A stretch of 64,000 nucleotides of DNA from Sepioteuthis lessoniana (taxonomy: Eukaryota > Mollusca > Cephalopoda > Myopsida > Loliginidae). The position numbers were made by a program, and so were the translations under genes. The stretch covers positions 51,492,169-51,556,168 of the forward strand of contig OY757921.1 of the NCBI GenBank assembly GCA_963585895.1, in the 5' to 3' direction. Positions 9,876 to 22,690 of this stretch are shown in pieces (positions within the stretch are counted from its first letter, which is position 1; each line of letters opens with the position of its first letter). The notes below the pieces were generated by a model. That model saw only the letters and a program-made list of their open reading frames with translations. It was not told the DNA's origin and made no database searches.

Positions 9876-12170
9876 TACTCTTTTAAAGTTTTTCACATCG
9901 GTATGAGCTGATGGTTTTTCACTGGAGTTTGAGTGACTGCAAGTCTCCTCAAATCTCCAGGACTCTTCTCGGTATTCTGGCCGTTCTTAGTAATGCTGTC
10001 ATTTGGATAGTCTCTACCCGTCCGCCAATTTCCAAGTACTCCATGCCTTATAATAATCCTTTTAGTTATTGTGCCAAAAGCACTAATCACAATTGGTACA
10101 ATCGACACTTTCATGTTCCACAGCTTTTTCAATTCTCTAGCAAGACCGAGGTACTTATCCCTCTTGTCACATTCTTTCAGTTTTATTCTGTGGTCAGCCG
10201 AGAAAGCAAAGTCGACAATTTTGCAAATTTTCTTTTTTTTTGTAAATTATTATAAGGTCTGGTCTTCTGGCCGAGATTAGGTGATCTGTTTGCATGTTGA
10301 AGTACCATAAGTGTTTATGTGTCATTTTCTAGGACAGTTCCCGGGTTGTGTATATACCATTTTTAGTGTGGTCAAATTTAATTTTCTTGCAAATTTCCCA
10401 GTAGATCATCTTGCCGACCCAGTCATCTCTCGCCTTAGACTCCCTCTGTGCTAATTTGATGCATTTACTTATTATGTGATTGGCCGTTTGTCTCTGCCAC
10501 GGCATAGTCTACATTTGCTATTTTGTTGAGAGTTGTCTATCCTCGCTTTGATATGATTGGTTCATATGTCGTTGTCCTGTGCTGCTATTAGGAGAGATTC
10601 CGTTTCTCTTTTAAGGTTACCTTTACTTAGCCATGTCCAGTTTTTCTCGTGTGAGATGACGTTTATTAGTCATTTAAAGCGGCCATAGAGTTGTTGTTTT
10701 CCCATTTTTGTTTCTAGTTATTGTAATTCTACCGTCTATCGTGTTGTCGGTATCTTTTCTGATGGCTGTAATCAGTCCTCGTTCGTGTTTTTCTATGTAA
10801 TCTTCGAGCCGTTGTATCGATGCGTCAACGCTGTCTTCGATGCTGGCAACTCCTCTTCCTCCCTCCTTTCTAGATACATATAGTCTGTCAACGTCGTCTC
10901 TGGGATGTAGTGCTTTATGCATGGTCATTAATTTTGTTGTTCTTTGATCCATTTGTTTAAGTTCTTTAGTCCACTTGATAAATGGTCTCGAATATCTAAC
11001 GAGGGGCACAGCCCAAGTATCTATTCCTTTGACGATGTTTCTGCAAGAGAGTTTTGTCTCAAGTAGTTTTCTAGTTCTCCTGAGATATTCTTTTTAAATC
11101 TTGTCTTTCATTTGCACTTGTTTTATGGTGATACCCAAGATACCCAAGTATTTGTAGGTTTCATTTTCTTCGAGTGTCCTAATTCTATCATGATTTGGTA
11201 GTTCCATTCCCTCAGTCATATGTCGGTTGTCTCTTTTCATGACTAGCATTGCACATTTTTCAATGCCACATTCCATTCCTATGTCCTGATTGTATATTCT
11301 AACTGCGTGTATGAGGGTTTCCAGTACTTTTCTTTTTTTTGCAAATAGTTTAATGTCATCCATGTACATTAGGTGATTGATCTTTTCTTGTGATCTCCTA
11401 CGTTTGTATCAGGCTGTGCATTTTCTGAGTATGTGGTTAAATGGCATCATGGCTATTATGAATCGTAAGGGTGAAAGTGCATACCTCCTTGGATCTTTAT
11501 TTCAGCTAAGCTTCTTCCTCCTGCTGTCAGCTTCTGTCTCCAGGTCATCATGGCTTTTTCAATAAATTTTATGAATTCATGGGATATTTTGTATATTTTG
11601 AGGCAGTTTGTTATCCAGCTTTGTGGAACCATGCCATATGCTTTTTGTAGTCAATCCCGGCTATAGTTAGATTTTTCCGTCTAGTCTTACTCTCATTCAG
11701 GATGTAAAGTAATTCTACTGTGCCTCTGGATCCTTTCTGTTTGTCATGAAACAATCTGCGGCTTGTTAGTGAGTAGTAAATCTTATCTTTTATTTGTGCT
11801 GTTAGTATTTTCCACATCATTGGTAGGCAAGTTATCGGTCTATAATTGTTTGGAGTATTTCCTTTGCTTGGGTCCTTTTGGATCAATGTGGTCTTTCCTT
11901 TAGTCATCCAGTCTGGTACCTGTGCTCCATTTGTTCATTTCTAGTGCTAGTCTGTCATGAATGGAGGTGAATTTCTTGAACTAGAAACCTTGTATTCCAT
12001 CATGGCATGGTGTTTTCCAGTTTGGTATTCTTTTTAGTGTCGTTTTGAGTAAACCGATACGTAATACCTCCTTGGTGCCTTCTTCAAGTCCTTCTAGTTC
12101 TCTTGTAAAATTGTTCACCCATTCAGATCTTTCGTTGTGTTTTTTGGTTGCCATATTTTACTCCAAAAAT
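9847..12170 (-). mobile_element. LINE-Y, long 5'-truncated copy (RT to 3' tail)
   Basis: Read on the minus strand. It starts near 12170 in an RT finger region (IPNWKTPCHDGIQGF) and passes the catalytic box LMYMDDIKLFAK (about 11365-11330). Next comes GTEENETYKYLGIL-like sequence, then LHPRDDVDRLYVSRKEGGRG and RLEDYIEKHERGLITAIR (frame 11009-10674). It ends with SARRPDLIII-like and LWNMKVSIVPIVISAFGTIT (frame 10132-9893). The 3' tail is (AAT)n, seen on the plus strand as (ATT)n at 9847-9883. Several frameshifts and stops divide it (frames 11907-11611, 11369-11094, 11009-10674, 10132-9893), so it is inactive. It is the reference copy for the other LINE-Y pieces. Confidence 0.9.
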
Positions 12171-12306
12171 TACAGATAGTACACCACAACATTTCGCAAA
12201 TATTTGAACAAAATCAATGTTGTCTTTTTTTTAAGAAAACCTTTACTAACCTCGTCCTGTATGAAATATTTAGACATCATTTAGATTCACGACTTTATCC
12301 TTCGAA
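12171..12306. other. Short unassigned spacer
   Basis: About 135 bases between the 5' end of one LINE-Y copy and the (ATT)n tail of the next. It may be a diverged 5' part of the first copy. Confidence 0.35.
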
Positions 12307-12865
12307 TTATTATTATTATTTCCTTTAGAGTTTATCACGTCAGCGTTAGTCTCTTTAATTCTCTAGGACTCTTCTCAGTATTCTGGTCGATCTTAATAAT
12401 GCTAAAGTTTGGATGGTCTCTATACCAGTCTTTTAGGGATTGTTCCAAGTAGACATACTACTGACAGTATCACTGTGACTTTCATGTTCTATAGTTTTGA
12501 AGTTATTTTGTCAAGTCAAGGTACTTATCACTCTTTTCACTTTGTTTTATTTTGACTCTATGGTCTGCTGTGACAGCAAGGTCCACTGTTCGGCAGGTTC
12601 TCTTTTTTATTGGCAATCATTACGTCTGGTTGTCTGGCCGAGATTAGGTGATCCGTATGTATTTCAAAATCTCCGAAAAGAATGTGCGTCTCATTCTCCA
12701 GGACTGATTCTGGGTTGTGCACATTTCACTTGTTCATATGGTCAGATTTTTTGGGCTCAATTCCCAGTTGATTACCATCCCCACACAGCCATATAGAGTT
12801 TTATACTCTTTTTTCTCTAATTTATTGCATTCACTTATTATATGATCCACTTGATCAAAAGTTAT
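12307..12865 (-). mobile_element. LINE-Y 3' fragment, second in the pile
   Basis: The tail (ATT)n is at 12307-12321. The body runs from the 3' end (AGGACTCTTCTCAGTATTCT on the plus strand) back to the Cys/His-motif side (TTGCATTCACTTATTATATG at about 12825-12845). It breaks off against another copy near 12865. Confidence 0.8.
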
Positions 12866-13092
12866 TTTTCTTGTTAACTAACTCTAGATGTAGTCTTCTA
12901 GTACTGATAAGGTGATTTGCTTGTATTTCAAATATATTTATGCGTCTCATTCTCTCAGATGGATTCTGGTTTGTGTATATACCATTTTGGTGGAATGGTC
13001 AAATTTTGATCTCTTGCACAATTTACTGAGAGTAACCTTTCCTACCCAGTTGTGTCTCGTCTTGAACTCATTTTTGTTAATTTACTATATTC

Positions 13093-13095
<3 letters not shown>
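12866..13095 (-). mobile_element. LINE-Y fragment, third in the pile
   Basis: It repeats GATAAGGTGATTTGCTTGTA through CCAGTTGTGTCTCGTCTTGA, the segment encoding the RPDLI-like and KARHDW-like parts. It starts (5', at 13095) at TGAATATAGTAAATT, equivalent to the codons for ECSKL. It lacks the 3'-most portion and joins the neighbouring copy directly. Confidence 0.75.
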
Positions 13096-13123
<28 letters not shown>

Positions 13124-13189
13124 CTTCTTCTTCTTCTTCTTCTTCTTCTTCTTCTTCTTCTTCTTCTTCTAATTATTATTATTATTATT
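13096..13189. repeat. (CTT)n followed by (ATT)n
   Basis: CTT repeats (about 13096-13168) run into ATT repeats (13173-13189). On the LINE sense strand this is an (AAT)n tail of the upstream copy passing into (GAA)n just before the next copy begins. Confidence 0.95.
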
Positions 13190-13655
13190 AGAGAATTTCA
13201 CACGAAGATTAGCTGATGGTCTTCCACAGGAGTTTGAGTGACTACAAATCTCCTCAAGCCTCTAGGACTCTTCTGACCGATGTTAATAATGTTGTACTTT
13301 GGAATATCTACACCTATCTTCTTATTTCCAAGTATTCCTGTCTCTTTACCAACCCATACAATTGGTATCACCGTCACTTTCATGTTCCATAGATTTTAAT
13401 TCCTATCTCTTTTTATTTTATTCTATTTTTACTCTGTTGTCAGGTGGGACAGCAAAGTACACTATACGGCAGGTTTATATCTCAAAATCCCAGAGAAGTT
13501 TGTGCGTCTCATTCTCTAGGATTCTGGTCTCTGCATAAACCACTTGTTTGTATGATAAAATTTCAGTTTCTTGAACAATTTCCAGTGGATTACCTTCGCC
13601 ACCTAGTCGTGTCTCGTCTTATACTCATTTTGCTCTAATTTTCTACATTCAATTC
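13190..13655 (-). mobile_element. LINE-Y 3' fragment, fourth in the pile
   Basis: The 3' end (TGGTCTTCCACAGGAGTTTG on plus) lies next to the (ATT)n tract. The 5' end falls at TCTACATTCAATTCTTCTTC, the same place in the element as the fragment ending at 13095, and again is preceded by GAA-rich repeat. The frame 13383-13198 encodes MKVTVIPIVWVGKETGILGN, the LINE-Y C-terminus. Confidence 0.82.
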
Positions 13656-13685
13656 TTCTTCCTCTTCTTCTTTTTCTTATTCATC

Positions 13686-13731
<46 letters not shown>
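13656..13731. repeat. CTT-rich then (TTA)n tract
   Basis: Same order (GAA-rich, then AAT on the minus strand) as at 13096-13189. The sequence beyond 13731 is not recognisable LINE-Y, so the copy that left this tail is missing or very diverged. Confidence 0.85.
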
Positions 13732-13913
13732 ATTTTTAGTTTAATTTTTAGTTTCTTGCAACCCTTCCTCGCGTCTTTACCAAAGGTAATGAGGTAAGAT
13801 AGTGATTATAAGGAATATATATATATATATATATATGTTTTGGTTGTCTCTTTTGGTGATATTTTTCAATCACATCGATGGTACTCTCTTAAGGAGATAA
13901 ACAGTTACGCTAA

Positions 13914-14195
13914 GTGCATTTTTTAAAAATATTTCATGAAGGCATGGTATGCTTGGCATCTTGTTACGTGTTCATCAGTTCCTTTCTTGATCATATCCAT
14001 ATGAACCAGCTCAGGAAATGCCGTTTGAATGAATCTGAGGAATCACTACAAAATACATGCGAAGAGTCGATCGACGCAATATTCGATCATTTCGATCTCG
14101 ACACGCCTCAAGTCTCTCCGGAAGTACGATGCTCGAGAAGAAAAAGAAAATTTACGCAACATCTTGACGTAAATCCCAAGAGGAGTAAATATTAA
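13914..14195 (+). CDS. Possible 3'-terminal host exon, function unknown
   Basis: The second half of this frame (about 13999-14193) has real-protein character. It has an acidic stretch (NESEESLQNTCEESIDAIFD), then HFDLDTPQVSPEV, then a basic end CSRRKRKF and NPKRSKY before TAA. It also holds more CpG-containing codons (TCG, CGA, ACG, CGC) than the AT-rich DNA around it, unlike the transposon fragments. Splice acceptors are possible at ATGAACCAG (end about 14008) or CTCAG (about 14013), but the polypyrimidine tract is weak. The ATG at 13914 is probably not the true start. The basic tail could be a nuclear localisation signal. I do not recognise the family, and chance remains possible. Confidence 0.3.
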   Translation: MHFLKIFHEGMVCLASCYVFISSFLDHIHMNQLRKCRLNESEESLQNTCEESIDAIFDHFDLDTPQVSPEVRCSRRKRKFTQHLDVNPKRSKY

Positions 14196-14890
14196 TAGTT
14201 TTATTTTATTTTATTTTTTTTGCTGTGAGACCAAAACCTACCAGCATCATAGACTCTTCCAGCACGATATTACTAGCGTAGTAATATCCTAATACGAGTA
14301 TTAGTATCGTAACAACATAGCTGAAGTACAAGAGTATTAGAAGTACTTCTACCAATATTGGACACTATCCTTTGTAACTTTTGTTAATATATCTTTCTTA
14401 CCTCTAAACCATGTTCCGTGTTTTCCTTCTGTGTACCGACTTTGAGTCCACATCAATAACAAAAGCTTTGTAGAAATTGTAGAAATACGAATCAAGACGA
14501 TAGTGCTGATAAGGGTTAAAATTTAGTAGTCTGAAAGTAAAGTTATTGAGAGTAGAAGATTAACCGTTGCTAATTTATAACACTGTTTCTTGACGAAAGT
14601 AGAGAATTTGTGTTTTATAATCAAAATAAGTTATGACAACTCCCACAATGCTATCTAATTAACTATAAATGCTTTTAATTGATACAATGGAATAATTAAT
14701 CGGGATTTTTTTTCTAATTTTGAATTTCTGTTCATAATCTGGTGTAAAACACTTATGTACTCTAACTCACTGTATGTATGTATTTATGTATGTTTCTATC
14801 TATTTATCAATCTATCTATCCCAGTTTCTTCACAAATGTTTGTATCTTTTTCTTTCATCAATCAGTCAATTTTAGAGTGTTTCCCTCCAC
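14196..14890. other. No feature recognised (possible 3' UTR at its start)
   Basis: T-rich sequence follows the candidate exon; no AATAAA was seen close by. The rest is AT-rich and unassigned. Confidence 0.35.

Positions 14891-14922
<32 letters not shown>
14891..14922. repeat. (TATC)n microsatellite
   Basis: About eight CTAT units; scattered CTAT words also lie at 14798-14820. Confidence 0.95.
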
Positions 14923-14925
<3 letters not shown>

Positions 14926-15224
14926 GTAAAAAAACGGTTGTCCATTCTAAAGTGCTGTCGATTCTGCATTTAATTTTAAAATCAAATGCATTTTCTTTCT
15001 ATTTTTTCTTTGTTACCTTATAACTCTTGACTCGATCCTTTTAGAATCAGGCTACAGCATAGAACAAACTGCGAGAGAGTGTTTGTCTATAAGTGAAATT
15101 AGTTAAAACAGAGTTCATGTGTTTTAATCAAGACACTCCAATCTTTTCATAAAATGGAAAACCTCAGAAATTTGTTGATCTGTTCCTACAGCTCAGTTGC
15201 AATATCTCATATACAGAAAACTAT

Positions 15225-15600
15225 GTCGACTTTCGCAAACACATGGACTGCTATTGAAAGTTAATGACCATATGGAAGTCTGCGTGCTATTTTGAACTCA
15301 TCCGGCAAACAGCACACGACAAACCTGAAGCTATACAGCCACATGCCTCCCGTCAAACAAACCATTTACTTAAGACGAATAAGACATGCTGGAGAAGTGA
15401 CGTTCACATGTGAACATTGACACTTGGACACAACAATGTTGTTCGACCAGCAAAACCTACACGCATCAGCTCTGTGCGGACACTTCATGCCGTGGAAAAG
15501 ATATGCCAAGAACGATCGCCAGTTGGGACGGATTGCGAGAAAGATTCTAGGGAACCCATGCATGCCTTGATGATGACGATGATGGTCCTGATGATAATAA
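15225..15600 (+). mobile_element. RTE-like LINE 3' end, diverged
   Basis: The plus strand encodes LYSHMPPVKQTIYLRRIRHAG, matching QLYGHLPPITKTIQVRRTRHAG of the copy at 2346. A damaged GRPAKPT-like segment (GTTCGACCAGCAAAACCTAC) follows. It ends in an ATG-rich tail (GATGATGACGATGATGG, about 15570-15588). Stops and indels occur; only the C-terminal region is present. Confidence 0.72.
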
Positions 15601-16435
15601 GAAATTACTTTTAATCTAACACGTTACGATGAGTTACGATCAAGTCATTCTTAAAACTATCTCTTCTTGTCCGATCACCAAAGTTAAGTATGAATAACTC
15701 TCTTTACTGCTTAGATGGAAAACCAGTTAGCAACGGCAGGTATTGTAAGAAACCTAAATCTTGTCTGTCAGACTACATTAAAACAGAGTAAACAACATTC
15801 CTATTCATGCATCCTGTAAAAAGAAAAAGAAAAATTAAAGTCTTTGAATTTCGCCGGTTTTCCAATTAACTTCAGAAGGTAGAAACTCAGTTCATTGGTG
15901 ACTTCACATTTTTGTAAAATTTCTTTTTAGTTTTCTTGGCTTACTTTTAAACACAAGAGGATTTAACAAAAGTGCAACAGCCGATAGTACCGCGAAGCAT
16001 TAACACCAGCCTGTATCGATCCAAGAGAGAATTGTGTTCTTTGAAAAATAAAAGTAAAACTATCATTTTGACGCAGATGTGTGACACGTATAGCATTGAT
16101 TCTCTAGCTGTTAATACTATAATGATAAAAAAAGCTAAGACGAATATTGAAATTTTATAAAAATTCGAAAATATAAACAAAGACTAGCCAAGTCCCAAAA
16201 CTGTCAGGGGTCTTCAGCATAATCAAGTGATTTTGGCAAGTTAGATCAAAATATGTTATCAAATTAAATTTTACCAGATTTTGTTGGCATGTCAAAATAT
16301 TTGGAATCTTTTGTATTTATTTGCATTATCTGGTTAACGGTGACAAACAAACGGTTTCTTTTGCGGTGAAGGTTTATTTCATTATAATATATAGGGTTTT
16401 CAAGATAATTTTGAAGAATTTTATGTCAAAGAAAG
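15601..16435. other. No feature recognised
   Basis: AT-rich DNA. The overlapping opposite-strand frames at about 15950-16180 look like chance. Confidence 0.4.
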
Positions 16436-16559
16436 CTTAATCTATGAATGAAGTATTAAGGATGTTGAAGAGGATAATGCTTATCGTTGTAATTGAGGAA
16501 AAGTTAGCTGATACGGAACGAAACCATGTTGATATTGGAAAATAATTAATTGTATCCTG

Positions 16560-18394
<1,835 letters not shown>

Positions 18395-18770
18395 CATATA
18401 TATATATATGATGAGAAATAAATGGAACAGTTGATATACTAAAGGCACAAACAACGGACTCAGTTCAGAATATTTCGTTTATATTCATTAGAATAACTTT
18501 TTTCACTGAGAAAAATAGGATTTTCAAAAGTTTTGCAAAAAGAGGAAAGAGATAAGCGTGTATAAACGTGAACACGAAAGGGGGTTGTGTCTACAGACAA
18601 AAGATAGAAAAAGGAATTGGGGGAATAGATCTAGGATTGAGTGGCTGTGGTAGGGGTTGTGGATTTTGATTTAATTTCGGTGAGAAAAAAAGAGAGAGAT
18701 ATAATGAGGAAGGTGAAGTTTTGAGAGAGAAGAATGGAAGGGAAGTAAAATATGTAGTGTTGAAGTGTTA
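18395..18770 (-). mobile_element. Penelope-like element, inverted left terminal repeat
   Basis: The reverse complement of this stretch matches 19910-20115 plus 20945-21085. Shared words (read on minus) include ATATTCTGAACTGA, TTGTTTGTGC, ATCTCTCTCTTTTTT, GAAATTAA and TTTATACAC. It lies in opposite orientation to the element body, an arrangement known for Penelope-like elements. On the minus strand it also holds CTAATGAATATAAACGAAAT (about 18494-18470), which resembles a shortened hammerhead core. Confidence 0.65.
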
Positions 18771-18839
18771 TGAAAAATCAAACAATGTTGAACCCTCCAT
18801 CAACTTTACATAATTTCTTATAACGTTTTAACTCTACAT

Positions 18840-19750
18840 ATTTTAGATTTATTGACGATATACCCATTTTCCTACTCCAAAACGTAAAAATTGATGAAAT
18901 CGCAGAGAAATTAAACAATGTTGAACCCTCTATCAACTTTACATTTGAAATAGAATTAAATAAGATCGTACCCTTTCTGTACTTCCTAATTATTAAATCC
19001 CGAAATTATTAAACTTTTAAAGTCTACCGCAAACTCACAAACAAAAACGATTATATATAATTTTACCCTCTCCACAACAACAAAATCAAAGCAAGCCTCA
19101 TAGTTGGCTCTTATTTACGAGCTCTTAGAATATGCAGCCTTCAGAACTTCGATGAAATATTCAAGTATATCGATAATTCCCTGGAAAGCCTAAAAACCCC
19201 CAGATTTTTCATATCAAACGCTAGAAAAAAGATTTCAAAATATACTCGTCAAATAAACAAAAGAAAAACACTCCAGTTATTCTTATTATACATAGACCTA
19301 TCTGCCTACCCAATTACACACACATCAAGTCTCTCTAAGACAAATTAACCAAATTAGGTATACCAATTATACAAACCATAAAAAATCTCACTAACATCTC
19401 TAAAAACATCAACAAAGTAACTACTTCTCACGCAGGCATATATTCAATTCCGTGCAAAGATTGTGATAGACATTATGTCGGCGAAACCTAGCGCAATCTA
19501 GAAAAAATAATTTACGAACACAAATGGTCAAATAAATTGAATGACGACCGAATGCCTTTTTCTCCCAGATGTTAGATCTCAAACACACTTTCAATTTAAC
19601 CCCAGCCAATCTAATTAAACCCATCCATTGCAAAAAATTCCGCAGATTGTTAGAATTTGCGCTCATTTCCTTAAGCAACCACATTCCACAAAGACCTGAA
19701 TTTTACCAGATTTCACCCTAATTAGCCAATAACATCCTACATGAAAATAA
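18840..19750 (+). mobile_element. Penelope-like element body: RT end and GIY-YIG region
   Basis: The plus strand encodes FYPLHNNKIKASLIVGSYL and RALRICS (19061-19140), typical of the region after the Penelope RT core. SHAGIYSIPCKDCDRHYVGE (about 19427-19485) follows, a GIY...YVG endonuclease signature with a CxxC. Remnants of the LKHTFNLTPANLIKPIHCKK type come last. The open frame is broken in several places, and the N-terminal RT motifs are missing. Confidence 0.78.
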
Positions 19751-19899
19751 TATCAAAATAGAAAAGGGACAATTTTTTCTCCCACAGTACCTCCATATAT
19801 TTCTTCCTTTTAGTGTCTTCATATTTGTATTTTTCTTTAACAATTTGATATTCCAATGTAGTCAAATAATTTGGGCCTGAACCTCCACCTCCACTACTC

Positions 19900-21090
19900 C
19901 AGCATGCATGTCACCATTTTCCCTTTTACTTCCCTTGCATTTCTCCCCCTCTAGACTTTCCCCTTTCTTATGTTATCTCTCTCTTTTTTCCCACTGAAAT
20001 TAAGTCGAAACCAGCAACTCCTACCACGACCTCTCAATCCGAGATATATTCTCCCTTTTTCTTTTTGTCTCTTTTGTCTTTAGACACTATCCTCTATCAT
20101 ATTCACATTTATACACTTCAAGCAGGCAAAGGAAAGAAGCAGAAGATGCCCCGCACATACAATTACGGACGCGGCCTACGCCAATGACATAGTGCTTCTG
20201 GCAAATACATCCGCCTAAGCCGAATCTCTGCTACATAGTCTGGAACGAGCAGCTGCAGGCATAGGCCTCCATGTCAAGGCAGACAAGAAGGAATACATGA
20301 GCTTCAATCAAAGAGGCGACATCTCCACACAAAACGGCAGTTCTCTGAAACTAGTAGACAAGTTCATCTACAGAGGAAGCAGTGTCTCATCAACCGAGAT
20401 TGACATCAACATGTGACTAGCAAAGGCATGGACAACTATCGATAGGCTATTGTTCACATGAAAATCAGACCTGACCGATAAAATGAAACACATTTTTTCC
20501 AAGCTGCGGTCGGGTCGATATTGCTGTATCGATGACCTACATGGACGATAACTAAACGTATGGAGATAAAGCTTGACGGCAACTACACAAGAATGCTGAG
20601 AGCAATATTGAAAAGTCCTGGAGGCAGCACCCCACAAAGTAGCAACTGAACGGCCAATTACCACCTATTACGAAAACTATCCAAGTTAGAAGAAGCAAAC
20701 ATGTGAGGCACTGCTGGAGAAACAGGGATGAACTCATAAGTGACGTACTACTGTGGACCCCCTCACATAGACGAGCAAAGGCAGGATGAGCAGCTAGAAC
20801 CTACCTACAACAGCTCCGTGCCGATAGAGGATGTAGCCTTGAAGACATACCGGAAGCGATGGGTGATAGAGAGGGGTGGTGGGAGAGGGTCAGAGCGATC
20901 TGTGCTGATGGTGCGACATGATGATGATGATCCATTCCTTCCTTTTGCTAAACTATAGAAAAAAACTTTTTTTCCCAGTTGAAAAAGTTATTTTAATAAA
21001 TAAGAACGAAGTATTCTGAACTGAATCCATTGTTTGTGCTTTTAGTCTATCCACTTTTCCATTTAGTTTTCATCATCTTGTCAGATCTAC
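19900..21090 (+). mobile_element. Penelope-like element, right terminal repeat, interrupted
   Basis: 19910-20115 (CTTTTACTTCCCTTGCATTT, TTATGTTATCTCTCTCTTTT, GAAATTAAGTCGAAACC) and 20935-21085 (AAAAAGTTATTTTAATAAAT, GTATTCTGAACTGAATCCAT) are together the inverse of 18395-18770. The RTE-like LINE at 20116-20934 sits between the two halves. Confidence 0.68.
20116..20934 (+). mobile_element. RTE-like LINE nested in the Penelope-like terminus
   Basis: It starts inside the RT palm at GKERSRRCPAHTITDAAYANDI, where the catalytic box reads YAND instead of YADD. It continues through SLERAAAGIGLHVKADKKEY, KLDGNYTRMLRAI (about 20571-20610), RHCWRNRDELIS-like and a GRPARTY-like end. A tail of ATGATGATGATCC (about 20918-20932) closes it. 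It is the same family as 2346-3252, 5'-truncated at nearly the same point, with a few stops and frameshifts. No clear target duplication was found. Confidence 0.85.
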
Positions 21091-21127
21091 TAAAAATATC
21101 AACCATTTTTCTCTCTTCCTCTCTCAG

Positions 21128-21148
21128 TATATATATATATATATATAT
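21128..21148. repeat. (TA)n microsatellite
   Basis: Pure TA run just outside the Penelope-like right end. Confidence 0.95.
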
Positions 21149-21264
21149 AGTGGGGTTCACAGACCACCCTACTTCTAGTTCTGCATCAGTTGGGTAAAAC
21201 TTTAAAAAATGATTACAGCATTGAGGTATTGAAAAAAAAATTTGCGGCTAGATCAGGGGAAGAT

Positions 21265-21465
21265 TTTGGTTTTGTTTTGTTTTATGGTATATCAACTATT
21301 GTAGGTTATCTAATGCCAAATTCATTTTTATACATATAAACATTTTTATTTCAAACAATCCAGTTTACCATAAGTACACTGCTTAGTTCTATTCTCTCAG
21401 CTGTTACCACTCCGGCCCTGAGTGGGCTTGGGACCAATGGCAATAAATAAACAAGATTTTAAAAT
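21265..21465 (+). repeat. DR1 copy, tail plus core start
   Basis: GTTTTATGGTATATCAAC and GTTATCTAATGCCAAATTCA form the shared tail. AATCCAGTTTACCATAAGTA is one subrepeat. AGCTGTTACCACTCCGGCCC begins the core, which is cut at about 21450. Confidence 0.65.
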
Positions 21466-21843
21466 AGAAATAAATAATAATACAAGATATATAATGAGAT
21501 GAAATTTTAAAAAATTAGGGGAATAATATTTACTATGAAATGAGTCTCATTAAAACCAAGTTTAGTATTTAACTGGGTAATGTTTTTTAAGGGGTTTTCA
21601 GTGTGCAATATTAAACAGTAATTCAAACGGTAAGTTTAAACAGTAAGTTCTGCAGTTTTCTAGTTCGGATACTGATTTGAAAAGATAAGACAGACAATAA
21701 TGTTTTCAAAAAGGACTTTTATACAAAGGAATCAAGAAAGATAGGGATAGAAAAGATAGCGTTGCAAATTTTTTGTACAATTTGCTGGAACTTACCGTAT
21801 AGAGTATTCGGTAAACAAAATTCTTTAAATTGGAGTATTTTTC

Positions 21844-21880
<37 letters not shown>

Positions 21881-22404
21881 TTTGTTTTGTAGAAACATTT
21901 CAGAATTCATAAAATTTCGAGTCTTCTTTAAGGTACATTTCAGCAGAATTCTCGGTTGAATTTTCTTTCTTGGTAGAATTTGAGAGGTCGATTTTCATTT
22001 AATTTTATTTTTATTTCTTGGGAAGCTTCAGTATGTTTAAAATCTTTACCGGCAATTCAAGAAGCAAGTGACGAAAACCATTTGCTGGCTTAAGTTTTTC
22101 GTACCTTCACAGTTCGGTCCCTGAATTCGTACTAAGGATCTTAATAATAGTTCTTGACAAAAAGAGGAAGTAGTTTTTGGGTGACACATTGTCTGAGATT
22201 ACTTCTCCTTTTCCAATCAGACCAAATCAAGTGCCGTACGTGATCAGCTTGATTTTTTCTTAGAAATGAATTTTTATAAAAATAAAAACGAGATGAATAA
22301 ATTGCTTCCAACTAGTTTATCCTCTATACGCATAACATGATTTTTTTCATTACTAATGATATGTAAAACATTTTGCTATATATCAGAATATGTATTTATT
22401 TACT
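21466..22404. other. No feature recognised apart from a T-rich tract
   Basis: A (TTTTC)n then poly-T run lies at about 21839-21885. No element or gene was recognised on either side. Confidence 0.45.
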
Positions 22405-22690
22405 CAACCCTTATTCCTTAAACAGGATGTGACACAAAATAAATTGTTAAGCGGAGTACAGCTGGTTATGAATCTAAATGTTCCTTCTCCAAGGCTGGTT
22501 ACTGAAATCCGATGAAATTTACCCAAAGCTGAGTGGGGAAACAAATGGATTCATGCCTTTTCCAGTGGAATTAGCACGAAGTGAAACTCTGTTAGACACT
22601 TCCTAAACTTGAACCCTTGACACCGATTACAATTTATATTTCGGTTATCCGTTTCGCTAAACACGCTTCCAATGATATGCAGCGCATGGA
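22405..22690 (-). mobile_element. SINE-A copy, diverged
   Basis: On the plus strand CAGGATGTGACACAAAATAA and TTGTTAAGCGGAGTACAGC match the SINE-A tail in reverse. TTCTCCAAGGCTGGTTACTG and ATTCATGCCTTTTCCAGTGG match its central domain. CTTGAACCCTTGACACCG covers the old B-box region. Confidence 0.68.
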
